From the NCBI GenBank assembly GCA_946479185.1, contig CAMLFF010000006.1, positions 1-27,006 on the forward strand: a DNA stretch of 27,006 nt. The letters run 5' to 3'. The stretch's first letter is position 1. The number at the start of each line of letters is the position of its first letter. The notes under the pieces were generated by a model, which did not search any database, was not told the origin of the DNA, and saw nothing but the letters and a program-made list of their open reading frames with translations. The translations under genes and the position numbers were made by a program. Source of the stretch: an uncultured Sphingobium sp. (GTDB taxonomy: Bacteria; Pseudomonadota; Alphaproteobacteria; Sphingomonadales; Sphingomonadaceae). Shown in pieces: positions 16,835 to 25,551 of this stretch.

Positions 16835-17679
16835 GGCTCACGCCGCTGATAGATTTTTTCTTCCCGCACAAAGTCGCTGAAGGCACTGGCGTGCTTGGAG
16901 AAGCGCAGGGTTTCCTTGGAGCCGAGGCCGAGAAACCCGCGGCGGCTCAGCGAATCCTTGAACAGGCCGATGGCGCGGTCCTGCAGGGGGCGATCGAAGT
17001 AGATCATCACATTGCGGCAGGAGACGAACTGGCACTCTGCGAACACCGCGTCCGTCACCAGGCTATGATCGGAAAAGACGACCTGCGCGCGCAGGCGCTT
17101 GTCGAACACTGCATTGCCATAGGCCGTGGAATAATAGTCCGAGAGCGACGATTTGCCGCCCGAGCGCTGATGATTGCGGGTGAAATCCGCCAGGCGATCC
17201 AGCGCGTAAATGCCCTTCTTCGCGGTCTCGAGGGCAGCCGGGTTAATGTCCGTCGCGTAGAGCATCGTGCGATCCAGCAGGCCTTCTTCGTGCAGCAGGA
17301 TGGCAAAGGAATAGAGCTCTTCGCCGCCACTGCACCCGGCGATCCAGAATTTGAGCGACGGATAGGTGCGTAAATGCGGGATCACCTGCTCGCGGATCGC
17401 GCGGAAATAGCTCGGGTCGCGGAACATCTCGCTGACCTGCACGGTGAGATAATCGAGCAGGCGCGAGACGATACTCTCATCGTGGAGCAACGCATCCTGC
17501 AACGCAGACAGGCTGGGATAGCCAAGCTGCACGCAAGCCTGCCGCAGCCTGCGCTTGATGGAGGCCCGCGCATAATGGCGGAAATCATAATGATAGCGCC
17601 GGAACAGCGCCTCCAGCAGCAGATGGATTTCGATATCTTCGACCGGCTCGCTGACCGGCGGGTTCAGCGTGGCATCCAT
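16831..17679 (-). CDS. cheR: CheR-type glutamate O-methyltransferase
   Basis: This 282-aa SAM-dependent methyltransferase should methylate glutamate side chains on a sensor protein. The N-terminal all-alpha CheR domain covers about 15-75. The segment TVQVSEMFRDPSYF (79-92) matches the family's substrate-site motif. The SAM loop is AGCSGGEELYSFAI (114-127), with Asp144 in YATDIN as the ribose-binding acid, and CRNVMIYFD lies at 221-229. Typical CheR has CSTGEEPYS; here the loop reads CSGGEELYS, a minor variant. Its first 16 nt overlap the end of the upstream hybrid kinase gene. Pairing with a receiver-less CheB between two hybrid kinases suggests adaptation-type methylation within a stress or sensory system rather than flagellar chemotaxis. 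Confidence 0.92.
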   Translation of the reverse strand: MDATLNPPVSEPVEDIEIHLLLEALFRRYHYDFRHYARASIKRRLRQACVQLGYPSLSALQDALLHDESIVSRLLDYLTVQVSEMFRDPSYFRAIREQVIPHLRTYPSLKFWIAGCSGGEELYSFAILLHEEGLLDRTMLYATDINPAALETAKKGIYALDRLADFTRNHQRSGGKSSLSDYYSTAYGNAVFDKRLRAQVVFSDHSLVTDAVFAECQFVSCRNVMIYFDRPLQDRAIGLFKDSLSRRGFLGLGSKETLRFSKHASAFSDFVREEKIYQRREP

Positions 17680-20600
17680 ACGCGCACCAGCGAGAGCAAT
17701 TTATCGACGTCGAGAGGCTTGGCCATATAGTCATTAGCGCCTGCCGCGAGACATCGTTCCTGATCGTCCGGCATTGCCTTGGCGGTGAGCATGATGACGG
17801 GCAGCTTTGTCCAGCGCGGATCGAGGCGGATGTGGCGGGTGGCGTCCAGCCCATCCATCACCGGCATCATCACATCCATCAGCACCAGATCGATCTCGTC
17901 CGCCGTGCCCGCCGACCCTGCGAGGGCGTCCAGCGCTTCCTGCCCGTTGCGGGCGATGGCGACATTGGCGCCGCGCGGCTCCAGGATGTTGGTGAGCGAA
18001 TAGACGTTCCGTACGTCATCCTCGACGATCAAAATCCGCCGCCCCTCCAGCACCGCATCGCGATTGCGGGCCTGCTGAATCATCTTTTGCTGCTCGGGGG
18101 GCAATTGCGAGACCACCTGATGGAGGAACAACGTCACCTCATCAAGCAGCCGCTCCGGCGATTTGGCGCCCTTGATGATGATCGAGCTGGAATAGCGGCG
18201 CAGCAGCTGCTCATCCTCGCTGGAAAGATCATGGCCGGTATAGACGATCACTGGCGGGAAGCTGTGCTCGCCCGCGCTGAGCGTTTCGAGCAGCGAGAAG
18301 CCGGAAGCGTCGGGCAGCGATAGATCGAGCACCATGCAGTCGAACGTCTGCTCCTTGAGCAGCTTGAGGCATTCGGCAGCGGTGCCTGCGCCAACCGTCT
18401 CCACCTCTGGCCCGGCGAGCAGCTTGCCCACGGCATCGCGCTGCACCGGATCATCCTCGACGATCAGCACGCGGCGCATCGTGCGGGTTAGTTGCGCTTC
18501 CAATGCTTCGAGCGCGTGCGCCAGATCCTCGCGCTTCACGGGCTTGACCAGATAGCCCATCGCACCGAGCGACAGCGCCGTCTGTTGATGGTCGCTCGCG
18601 GAGACGACATGGATCGGGATGTGGCGTGTCGCATCCTCACGCTTGAGCCTGTCCAGCACGGAGAGGCCGGACTGATCGGGCAGGCCAAGGTCCAGCACGA
18701 TCGCGCTGGGGTTGAACCGCCGGGCAAGGTCGAGCGCTTCTTCCGCCGTTCCGGCAACGAGGCACTGAAAACCGGCCTCGCGTGAGAGATCGCGCACGAT
18801 GCCCGCGAAGGTCTGATCATCCTCCACGACAAGCAGTAGCCGTCTTGTGCTCTCCAGCCGGTCGCGATCATCATCGAGCGCGGGGAGGTGGCTGGTGCGC
18901 TTGCTCATCGGCTTGGCGCTGGCATTTGCCGGCGTAGCAGGCGGCGGTGTTGCGGGCTCTGGGCGCGCCTGCACCTGTGCCGGATGATATTCGTTGGGGA
19001 TCGTCAGCGTGAAGCTGCTGCCTGTGCCAAGCTCGCTGGTCAGCGCGATGGAGCCACCGAGCAGGCGAGAAAGCTCGCGCGAAATCGAAAGGCCAAGCCC
19101 GGTGCCACCATATTTGCGATTGATCGCGCCATCGGCCTGACGGAACGCGTCGAAGATCGCCTGCTGCTGGTCGGGCGAAATGCCGATGCCGGTATCGCTC
19201 ACGGTGAGCGCGATGCGCGCATCGTCCACTGGCTCGATACGCAGCGACACCTTGCCCTCGCCCGTGAACTTGAAAGCATTGGCGAGCAGATTCTTCAGGA
19301 TCTGCTCCAGCCGTTGCCGATCACTGACGATGGAACCGGGGACGCCTTCGGCAATGTCGATCGCGAATTCAAGGCGACGGGCCTGCGCGACCGGATCGAA
19401 GGTCTGGCGCAGATTTGCGGCAAGGCGCGTGAGCAGCACAGCTTCCGGGCGGATATCGACATGACCGGCCTCGATCTTCGAGAGGTCGAGAATATCATTG
19501 ATCAGGTTGAGCAGGTCATTGCCGGACGATTCAATCGTCCGGGCATATTTGGCCTGCTCCTCTGTCAGATTGCCGTGCGGATTATCGCCCAGCAATTTGG
19601 AGAGGATCAGCAGCGAGTTGAGCGGCGTGCGAAGCTCATGGCTCATATTGGCGAGGAAGTCAGACTTATACTGGCTGGCCTGCTCAAGCTCGCGCGCCTT
19701 GAGCTCAACGGCGGATGTGGTGCGGGCAAGGTCGTCGCGCTGCGTTTCGAGCAGTTGCGCCTGTTCCTCAAGCTGGGAATTGGTCTGCTCCAGCTCGACC
19801 TGCTGCTGCTCAAGCCGGACTGCGGATTCCTTGAGCGCGCGGCCTTGCTCTTCAAGCTCCTCGTTCGAGACGCGCAATTCCTCGCTCTGCACCTGCAGCT
19901 CTTCGGACTGGCGCTGGGTCGCCTCGAGCAGATTTTGCAGCTCGGTGCGGTAGCGGGCTGAGCGCAGCGCAACGCCTGCGGGCTGCGCGGCCTCCGCGAG
20001 GAAGGCGAGCGTCCGCTCGTCCGGCGCGTGCAGAAAAGCAAATTCGACGACGGCATTCACCAGCCCGTCAGCATTGAACGGAGCGATGACGAGGTGGCGT
20101 GGTGTGTCACTGCCAAGGCCTGAGCCAATCGTGAAATAATCCTCCGGCACATCGGCGATGGCAATCGGCTTACCTTCCGCAGCGACGCGACCCAACAGCC
20201 CCTCACGCAGTTTGAAGCGCTCGGGCACCTTGGCATCGGCGGGCACGCCAAGCGCCGCCACTCTGACGAACATGCCATTCTCGCCCTTGAACAGCGCGCT
20301 CGCCTGCGCGCCGAGATAGGGCGTGAGATAATCGAGGATGCTCTCGCCAAGCTCGGGCACCGTCTTGTCGCCAAGCGTCGCCTGCGCGAGGCCAACTTCG
20401 CCCGCTTGCAGCCAAGCTAGCCGCTGGCGTGCTGCCACGCTGCGGTTGACCAGCAGACCGACCGCGAACGTAAGCCCGATGCCAAGCAGTGCCGCGATGA
20501 CGCCGCTCGCCGTCGCCGTGCGGAAGGCCGATTGCATTTGCGCGAGCCGCATTTCACGCAGGCGCCGCTCTTCGGCTCGCATCGTGTCGAGCTGGGTGCG

Positions 20601-21092
20601 GATCAGGTCCATTTCCAGCTTGCCGCGGTCGGTGTTAACCAGCGCAACAGCCGCGCTCGCGCCCTGGCTGCGCCGCGCGTCGATCGTCTCCTTGAGCTCG
20701 GCCAGCTTGGCGGCGACATGGGGCTTGAGGCGTTGCAGATTGGCTTGCTGAGCGAGATTATCCGCAGTCAGCGTTTCGACCCTGGCAAGGCTGGCGCCAC
20801 TGCGAGTCAGCGCTTCTTCATAAGGGTCGAGATAGCGATCATTGCCTGTGATCAGATAGCCGCGTTGTCCCGTCTCCGCATCCTGCACGGCTGAGAGCAG
20901 ATTGCCGAGCTGAGTGATCACCTCATGGGTATGCACCACCTTATCGGTGTCGGCACGGAGCGCCTGAATGTTGAGATAAGCGAGCACGCCGCTTGCCAGA
21001 AAGAACAACGTTGCCGCCGCCACGCTGAGCATGGTGCGCAGGCCGGTTCGGGAGGGGCGGCTCGTCACAGCGCGCGTGGTAGCCAACGGCAT
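17664..21092 (-). CDS. CHASE3-GAF hybrid histidine kinase with three C-terminal receivers
   Basis: This 1142-aa membrane sensor starts with TM1 (about 22-41), a periplasmic CHASE3-like domain (42-185; DAETGQRGYLITG at 71-83) and TM2 (about 195-215). A GAF domain (about 235-380) and a long coiled coil (385-475, rich in Glu, Gln and Leu) follow. HisKA has His485 in MSHELRTPLNS. HATPase covers about 590-700, with NLLANAFKFT, DTGIGI and GGTGLGLSIS. Three receivers then have Asp801, Asp923 and Asp1073 (MDVMMPVMDG). The proline-rich linker at 705-730 separates kinase and receivers. It is the first gene of a four-gene overlapping operon ending in the second hybrid kinase. CHASE3 kinases with CheR and CheB partners occur in other bacteria, but the input signal is unknown. 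The ribosome site is weak (AAGGG about 10 nt before the ATG). Confidence 0.92.
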   Translation of the reverse strand: MPLATTRAVTSRPSRTGLRTMLSVAAATLFFLASGVLAYLNIQALRADTDKVVHTHEVITQLGNLLSAVQDAETGQRGYLITGNDRYLDPYEEALTRSGASLARVETLTADNLAQQANLQRLKPHVAAKLAELKETIDARRSQGASAAVALVNTDRGKLEMDLIRTQLDTMRAEERRLREMRLAQMQSAFRTATASGVIAALLGIGLTFAVGLLVNRSVAARQRLAWLQAGEVGLAQATLGDKTVPELGESILDYLTPYLGAQASALFKGENGMFVRVAALGVPADAKVPERFKLREGLLGRVAAEGKPIAIADVPEDYFTIGSGLGSDTPRHLVIAPFNADGLVNAVVEFAFLHAPDERTLAFLAEAAQPAGVALRSARYRTELQNLLEATQRQSEELQVQSEELRVSNEELEEQGRALKESAVRLEQQQVELEQTNSQLEEQAQLLETQRDDLARTTSAVELKARELEQASQYKSDFLANMSHELRTPLNSLLILSKLLGDNPHGNLTEEQAKYARTIESSGNDLLNLINDILDLSKIEAGHVDIRPEAVLLTRLAANLRQTFDPVAQARRLEFAIDIAEGVPGSIVSDRQRLEQILKNLLANAFKFTGEGKVSLRIEPVDDARIALTVSDTGIGISPDQQQAIFDAFRQADGAINRKYGGTGLGLSISRELSRLLGGSIALTSELGTGSSFTLTIPNEYHPAQVQARPEPATPPPATPANASAKPMSKRTSHLPALDDDRDRLESTRRLLLVVEDDQTFAGIVRDLSREAGFQCLVAGTAEEALDLARRFNPSAIVLDLGLPDQSGLSVLDRLKREDATRHIPIHVVSASDHQQTALSLGAMGYLVKPVKREDLAHALEALEAQLTRTMRRVLIVEDDPVQRDAVGKLLAGPEVETVGAGTAAECLKLLKEQTFDCMVLDLSLPDASGFSLLETLSAGEHSFPPVIVYTGHDLSSEDEQLLRRYSSSIIIKGAKSPERLLDEVTLFLHQVVSQLPPEQQKMIQQARNRDAVLEGRRILIVEDDVRNVYSLTNILEPRGANVAIARNGQEALDALAGSAGTADEIDLVLMDVMMPVMDGLDATRHIRLDPRWTKLPVIMLTAKAMPDDQERCLAAGANDYMAKPLDVDKLLSLVRVWMPR

Positions 21093-21303
21093 TCTCTGGC
21101 AAACCCTTCGTTAGAAAGCGAACTTTGCCTGCTCCGCTTTCATGCCAGGCCAGTTTGCGCAAGCGGGAAGAGCAAAAAATGCCGGTGAGGCAGCAAAAGA
21201 CTTGGAAAATAGCCAGTTGAACCAATGAACTGTCTTCAATTGCACATCTTTCGGAACCCAATCGCCCTCAGAAACTTAGTTCAAGAGGGCCGTAGCGGAG
21301 GAC
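21093..21303. promoter_or_regulatory. Divergent promoter region, kinase operon and YdeP-type operon
   Basis: These 211 bp lie between divergent genes and must hold both promoters. It is AT-richer than its neighbours. GGAAC at 21254-21258 resembles the -35 of alphaproteobacterial general-stress (EcfG) promoters, but no CGTT follows at 16-17 nt. No convincing FNR or sigma-70 site was found by eye. Confidence 0.4.
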
Positions 21304-21306
21304 ATG

Positions 21307-23574
21307 ATGGCGCATGACGCAGAGACGATCGACTATGAGGGTGCAGCAGGAGGCTGGGGATCGCTGCGCGGGATCGGCGCTACGTTCGCGCAGGAAATCT
21401 CCTCTCCGGCCGCGTTAGAAACGCTCAGCCGCCAGAACAAGACCGGCGGCTTCATGTGTACCAGTTGCGCCTGGGGGAAACCGAAGCACCCACACGCCTT
21501 CGAATTTTGCGAAAATGGCGCGAAGGCGACTTTGTGGGAGCTGACTTCGCACCGCTGCACGCCAGCGTTTTTCGCCAAGCATAGCGTGACGCAGCTGCGC
21601 GGCTGGAGCGACCATGATCTTGAGCATGAAGGGCGGCTCACCCACCCGATGCGCTATGATGAAGCGACCGACCATTATGTGCCGTGCAGCTGGGAGGAGG
21701 CATTTCAAGGGATCGCGCAGTCCCTTCAGGCCATCAATCCCAAATCCGCGACCTTCTATGCGTCCGGCCGGGCCAGCCTCGAGACCTCCTATCTCTACGC
21801 GCTGTTTGCTAGGCTCTATGGCCATAACAATCTGCCCGACAGCTCCAACATGTGCCACGAGACGACATCGGTTGCGCTCAAAAAGCTGATCGGATCGCCC
21901 GTCGGCACCTGCGTGCTGGAAGATTTTGAAGAGTGCGACGCGATCTTCTTCTTCGGTCAGAATACCGGCACGAATAGTCCGCGCTTTCTGCATCCGCTGC
22001 AAAAGGCCGTCGAACGCGGCTGCAAGATTGTGACCTTCAATCCCATTCGCGAGAAGGGCCTCACCGCGTTCATCAATCCCCAGCGGCCAAGCCAGATGCT
22101 GACGGGCAGTGAAACGCCGATCAGTTGCCAATATCATCAGGTGCGTGCCGGTGGCGACATCGCCGCGATCATGGGGTTATGCAAATATGTGCTGGCAGAA
22201 GATGAGCGGCGCGGTGGAACGCTGCTGGATAGGACCTTCATCGCGGAGCATTGCGATGGTTTCGATGCGTTCCGCGCGCTGGCGCAGGCAACGCCTTGGG
22301 AGCGGATCGAGCAGGAATCAGGACTGAGCCGCACAGATATCGAAGCCGCAGGGGAGGTGTATGTCTCATCCGAGCGCGTGATCGGCGTCTATGGCATGGG
22401 GCTTACCCAGCATGTTCACGGGTTCGAGAATATCGCGATGCTGGTGAACCTGCTGCTGATGCGCGGGCATATCGGTCGCAAAGGCGCTGGCATTTGCCCC
22501 GTGCGTGGTCACTCCAATGTGCAGGGCCAGCGCACCGTTGGTATCTCGGAGAAGCCGGAGCTGGTGCCGCTCGACAAGCTTGCCGAGATGTTCGACTTCG
22601 ATCCGCCGCGCGATGAAGGACGCACGACTGTGAAGGTGTGTGAGGGCGTGCTGGATGGCTCCGTGCGCGCCTTCATCGGCCTTGGCGGCAATTTCCTGCG
22701 TGCCGTGCCCGATCAAGGCCGGATCGAGCCTGCATGGGAGCAGCTCGATCTTACGGTGCAGATCGCCACCAAGCTCAATCGCTCCCATTTATTCAATGGT
22801 CGCGTCGCTTATCTGCTGCCCTGCCTAGGCCGCAGCGAGGAGGATAAGCAAGCGGGCGGCAATCAGACCGTAACGGTCGAAGACAGTTTCAGCCATATCC
22901 ACGCATCGCTCGGGCATCGCGCGCCAGCCAGCGAGCATTTGAAGTCGGAACTCGCCATCGTCGCGGGCATCGCCAAGGCCACGCTTCCGGCCAATCCCAA
23001 GGTGCAATGGGATGAATGGACGGAGGATTATTCGCGCGTGCGTGATCTGATCGCGCAAACCTACCCCGATCAATTTCACGATATGAATGCGCGTATTTTT
23101 ACGCCCGGCGGCTTTTACCGCGGCAATCCGGCGCGCGAACGGCAGTGGGAGACGGAGAGCGGCAAGGCGCAATTCACCGCTCCTGATATGCTGGCGGCGA
23201 CCGATGTTGCGGATGCGGATGGCCTGTTCCGCCTGGTGACGGTCCGGTCGAACGATCAGTTCAACACCACCATCTATGGCTATAGTGATCGTCTGCGCGG
23301 CATTGAGGGCAAGCGCGATGTGCTGCTGATCAGCCCCAACGATATTGAAAGCGCAGGACTGGTAGCAGGGCAGCGCGTGTCACTCGTGGGAGACATTGGC
23401 GATGGCCATCATCGTCGCGTCGATGAGCTTGAGGTCATCCCTTATGATCTGCCGGATGGTACGATCGTCGGCTATTATCCCGAGCTCAATCCACTGATCC
23501 CGCTCCAGCACCATGATCAGCAATCCAAGACGCCCGCGAGCAAAGCGGTGCCGGTGCGGATCGTGGCAGTCTGA
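21307..23574 (+). CDS. FdhF/YdeP family molybdopterin oxidoreductase
   Basis: This 755-aa enzyme resembles E. coli YdeP and the formate dehydrogenase alpha-like family over its full length. Shared blocks include YEGAAGGWG, ENGAKA, LTQHVHG-type GMGLTQHVHG, RGHSNVQG, KLNRSHL, LGRSE, TVEDS and NTTIYG. The Fe-S site has C51-x2-C54-x13-C68, the same spacing as YdeP. Cys183 in NMCHETTSVA lies where FDH-H has its Mo-bound selenocysteine, followed by the same His. It lacks a Tat signal, so it is probably cytoplasmic. GGAGG precedes two adjacent ATGs; the second (21307) has better spacing (5 nt). It overlaps the formate/nitrite channel gene by one base. YdeP itself has no settled reaction (linked to acid resistance), so formate oxidation is a reasonable but unproven guess. 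Confidence 0.9.
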   Translation: MAHDAETIDYEGAAGGWGSLRGIGATFAQEISSPAALETLSRQNKTGGFMCTSCAWGKPKHPHAFEFCENGAKATLWELTSHRCTPAFFAKHSVTQLRGWSDHDLEHEGRLTHPMRYDEATDHYVPCSWEEAFQGIAQSLQAINPKSATFYASGRASLETSYLYALFARLYGHNNLPDSSNMCHETTSVALKKLIGSPVGTCVLEDFEECDAIFFFGQNTGTNSPRFLHPLQKAVERGCKIVTFNPIREKGLTAFINPQRPSQMLTGSETPISCQYHQVRAGGDIAAIMGLCKYVLAEDERRGGTLLDRTFIAEHCDGFDAFRALAQATPWERIEQESGLSRTDIEAAGEVYVSSERVIGVYGMGLTQHVHGFENIAMLVNLLLMRGHIGRKGAGICPVRGHSNVQGQRTVGISEKPELVPLDKLAEMFDFDPPRDEGRTTVKVCEGVLDGSVRAFIGLGGNFLRAVPDQGRIEPAWEQLDLTVQIATKLNRSHLFNGRVAYLLPCLGRSEEDKQAGGNQTVTVEDSFSHIHASLGHRAPASEHLKSELAIVAGIAKATLPANPKVQWDEWTEDYSRVRDLIAQTYPDQFHDMNARIFTPGGFYRGNPARERQWETESGKAQFTAPDMLAATDVADADGLFRLVTVRSNDQFNTTIYGYSDRLRGIEGKRDVLLISPNDIESAGLVAGQRVSLVGDIGDGHHRRVDELEVIPYDLPDGTIVGYYPELNPLIPLQHHDQQSKTPASKAVPVRIVAV

Positions 23575-24365
23575 TGGCGCAGGACGTTGACGATCCCGTT
23601 GGCGACGCCATCGCGATAGATGCATCATCCAGTCTTGCCGCCAAAGCGATGCAGCCTTGGGGGCGGATGATGGTGCTGGCGATATTGGCAGGCGCGTTCA
23701 TCGCCTTCGGCTCCATTGCCTCGCTGATCGTGCAGGCCGCAGCGGGCGATGCAGGACCGGTGCGCTTATTGTCCGGCATCGCATTTTCCGTCGGCCTGCT
23801 TTTCGTCATGATCGTTGGCGCCGAACTCTTCACTGGCAACACCATGTTCGCCTTGCCGGTCTATAAGCGCGATCTCACTTTCGCGCGGATGCTGGGTGCC
23901 TGGGGGACGGTCTGGTTTGGCAATCTGCTGGGCAGTGTCACGGTGGCAATCCTGTTTTCAGCCAGCGGCAGTCTGGATGCCGAAATTGGCAGCGCAGCGG
24001 TGTCAGTCACGCAGGATAAGCTGGCAAAAGCACCTCAGGCTATCTTCTTCTCGGGCGTTTTGGCCAATGTGCTGGTTTGTCTCGCTGTATGGATGGCGAT
24101 GTCCGCGCGTACATTGCCAGCAAAGGCCGTGGCGGTGGTCGCACCGGTTTCCATCTTCGTGGCTGCGGGTCTGGAGCATTCCATTGCCAATATGTCGCTG
24201 CTGCCCCTCGGCTGGCTGGCGGCGCCGCTTGAAACCCCGGATTTTTCGGCGGGCCTGATCAATCTCGCGCTGAGCACGTTGGGAAATATTGTGGGAGGCG
24301 CCATGCTGGTCTTTGCGATGGCTTATGGTCATGACGCCCTGCGGGCAGATGGCGCGCAGCGATGA
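23574..24365 (+). CDS. Formate/nitrite transporter (FNT) family channel
   Basis: This 263-aa inner-membrane protein has about six predicted helices, as in the pentameric FocA/NirC channels for formate, nitrite or similar small anions. Two diagnostic blocks are visible: VGAELFTGNTM (about 82-92) and the central-pore GLEHSIANM (about 199-207), whose His is the gating residue in FocA. The ATG shares its A with the stop TGA of the molybdoenzyme gene (TGATG), so the two are translationally coupled. The downstream CtaG gene overlaps by 4 nt (ATGA). The pairing suggests that the channel brings formate or a related anion to, or from, the YdeP-type enzyme. Confidence 0.92.
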   Translation: MAQDVDDPVGDAIAIDASSSLAAKAMQPWGRMMVLAILAGAFIAFGSIASLIVQAAAGDAGPVRLLSGIAFSVGLLFVMIVGAELFTGNTMFALPVYKRDLTFARMLGAWGTVWFGNLLGSVTVAILFSASGSLDAEIGSAAVSVTQDKLAKAPQAIFFSGVLANVLVCLAVWMAMSARTLPAKAVAVVAPVSIFVAAGLEHSIANMSLLPLGWLAAPLETPDFSAGLINLALSTLGNIVGGAMLVFAMAYGHDALRADGAQR

Positions 24366-25057
24366 CCAGCTATTGCGGATCGCCCCCCTTGCCGGATGAC
24401 ATGCTGCTGCGCTGGAATCTGGACCCTGTGCTGATCCTGGGATTGCTCGGTTGCGCCATCGTCGCAATACGATCTGCTCGCCCCAAATCGGCGATGGCGG
24501 GCGTCACGGTCCTCGCTGTGGCGTTTGTGTCCCCCCTCTGTGCGATTAGCGTCGCGCTGTTTTCTGCGCGCGCGCTTCATCATATCCTCATCGTGGCGGT
24601 CGCAGCGCCGCTCATCGCTCATGCGTTCCCGGCGCAGCGCTCGACCCATGTCGGATTGGCGCTCGCGGTCTCCACCGTCGCGCTCTGGCTGTGGCATCTG
24701 CCTGGGCCTTATGACCGCGCGCTGGCCGATAGCCTCATCTATTGGGCCATGCAGGCAAGCTTGCTGGGCACGAGCATCTGGTTCTGGAGGTCGCTTTTTG
24801 CCGCGCCGCCGGTGTCGGCGAGCTTCGCCGCGATCGGGGCGATGGCGCAAATGGGGATGCTTGGCGCCTTACTCACCTTCGCGCCGAACGCGCTTTACCT
24901 GACTCATGCGGGCACGACCTTGCCATGGGGGATGACACAGCTTGAAGATCAGCAATTGGCAGGCTTGCTGATGTGGGTGCTGGGCACCGTTCCCTATGCG
25001 ATTGCCACGGCGTTGGTGGCCCGGCGCATCTGGGCACAGGCAGCCGCATCTGCATGA
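24362..25057 (+). CDS. ctaG: Cytochrome oxidase assembly protein, CtaG (caa3 type)
   Basis: This 231-aa multi-pass inner-membrane protein (about six to seven helices) belongs to the caa3-type CtaG family, unrelated to the single-pass CtaG/Cox11 copper chaperone despite the name. Visible family features are ARALHHILIVAVAAPL (His pair, near residues 70-85), WLWHLPGPYD (about 109-118) and a C-terminal PWGMTQLEDQQLAGLLMW block. Members are needed for assembly of heme-copper oxidases, probably at the copper delivery step. The start overlaps the FNT stop by 4 nt and the stop overlaps the next gene by 4 nt. The nearby coxB/coxA genes are the natural client. No promoter of its own is visible. Confidence 0.88.
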   Translation: MTSYCGSPPLPDDMLLRWNLDPVLILGLLGCAIVAIRSARPKSAMAGVTVLAVAFVSPLCAISVALFSARALHHILIVAVAAPLIAHAFPAQRSTHVGLALAVSTVALWLWHLPGPYDRALADSLIYWAMQASLLGTSIWFWRSLFAAPPVSASFAAIGAMAQMGMLGALLTFAPNALYLTHAGTTLPWGMTQLEDQQLAGLLMWVLGTVPYAIATALVARRIWAQAAASA

Positions 25058-25551
25058 TAGCGCTCATCAAATTCATCCACATCGCGGCGCTGGCAATTTG
25101 GTGCTCAGGCTTGGTTGGACTGCCTTTGCTGCTTTCCAAGCACGACAGCGATGATGCGCAGGCGGATTATTCCCATCTGCGTCTGCTCACCCATCAGGCC
25201 TATATCTTCATCGTCACGCCCGCTGCCGTGATAACCATTGCAATGGGCACGGCGTTGATCTTCCTGCGCGAGGTGTTCGTGGCGTGGATGTTCGCCAAGC
25301 TTGTCGCTGTCGGCGTGCTGGTGCTGCTCCATGCATGGATTGGCCATGTCACGCTCATGGTCGGCGAGCAGCAGGGGGATTATCAGCCACCACGCTTCTG
25401 GCCACCACTTATGCTGTCCGTCACCTCGCTCGCAACCATCGCGATCCTGTTGCTCGTCCTTGGCAAGCCGATGCTCGGCTCCGACCTCGTGCCCGACTGG
25501 CTGTTGGAACCGCGCGGTCAGCCTTTACCGGTCGGCGAGGTGCCGAGATGA
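25054..25551 (+). CDS. CopD/HemJ-like four-helix membrane protein
   Basis: This 165-aa inner-membrane protein has four predicted helices. I start at 25054, where the ATG overlaps the CtaG stop (ATGA); the frame extends to 24973 inside ctaG without support. The pattern resembles HemJ (heme-biosynthetic protoporphyrinogen oxidase) and CopD-type proteins: His9 in LIKFIHIAALAIW and Lys82 in WMFAKLVAVGVLVLLHAWIGH correspond in placement to conserved His and Lys of HemJ. Overall similarity is loose and true HemJ function is not claimed. Position after ctaG suggests a part in heme or copper handling for the oxidase. Its last 34 bp overlap the end of the opposite-strand DUF2231 gene. Confidence 0.75.
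   Translation: MIALIKFIHIAALAIWCSGLVGLPLLLSKHDSDDAQADYSHLRLLTHQAYIFIVTPAAVITIAMGTALIFLREVFVAWMFAKLVAVGVLVLLHAWIGHVTLMVGEQQGDYQPPRFWPPLMLSVTSLATIAILLLVLGKPMLGSDLVPDWLLEPRGQPLPVGEVPR

Noticed and set aside
21254..21282. EcfG general-stress promoter before the YdeP-type gene
   Set aside because: GGAAC is present, but no CGTT occurs at 16-17 nt; the nearest GTT is too far.
24973..25053. Upstream extension of the CopD/HemJ-like gene
   Set aside because: It lies inside ctaG; the ATGA junction at 25054 is the normal coupled start seen throughout this operon.
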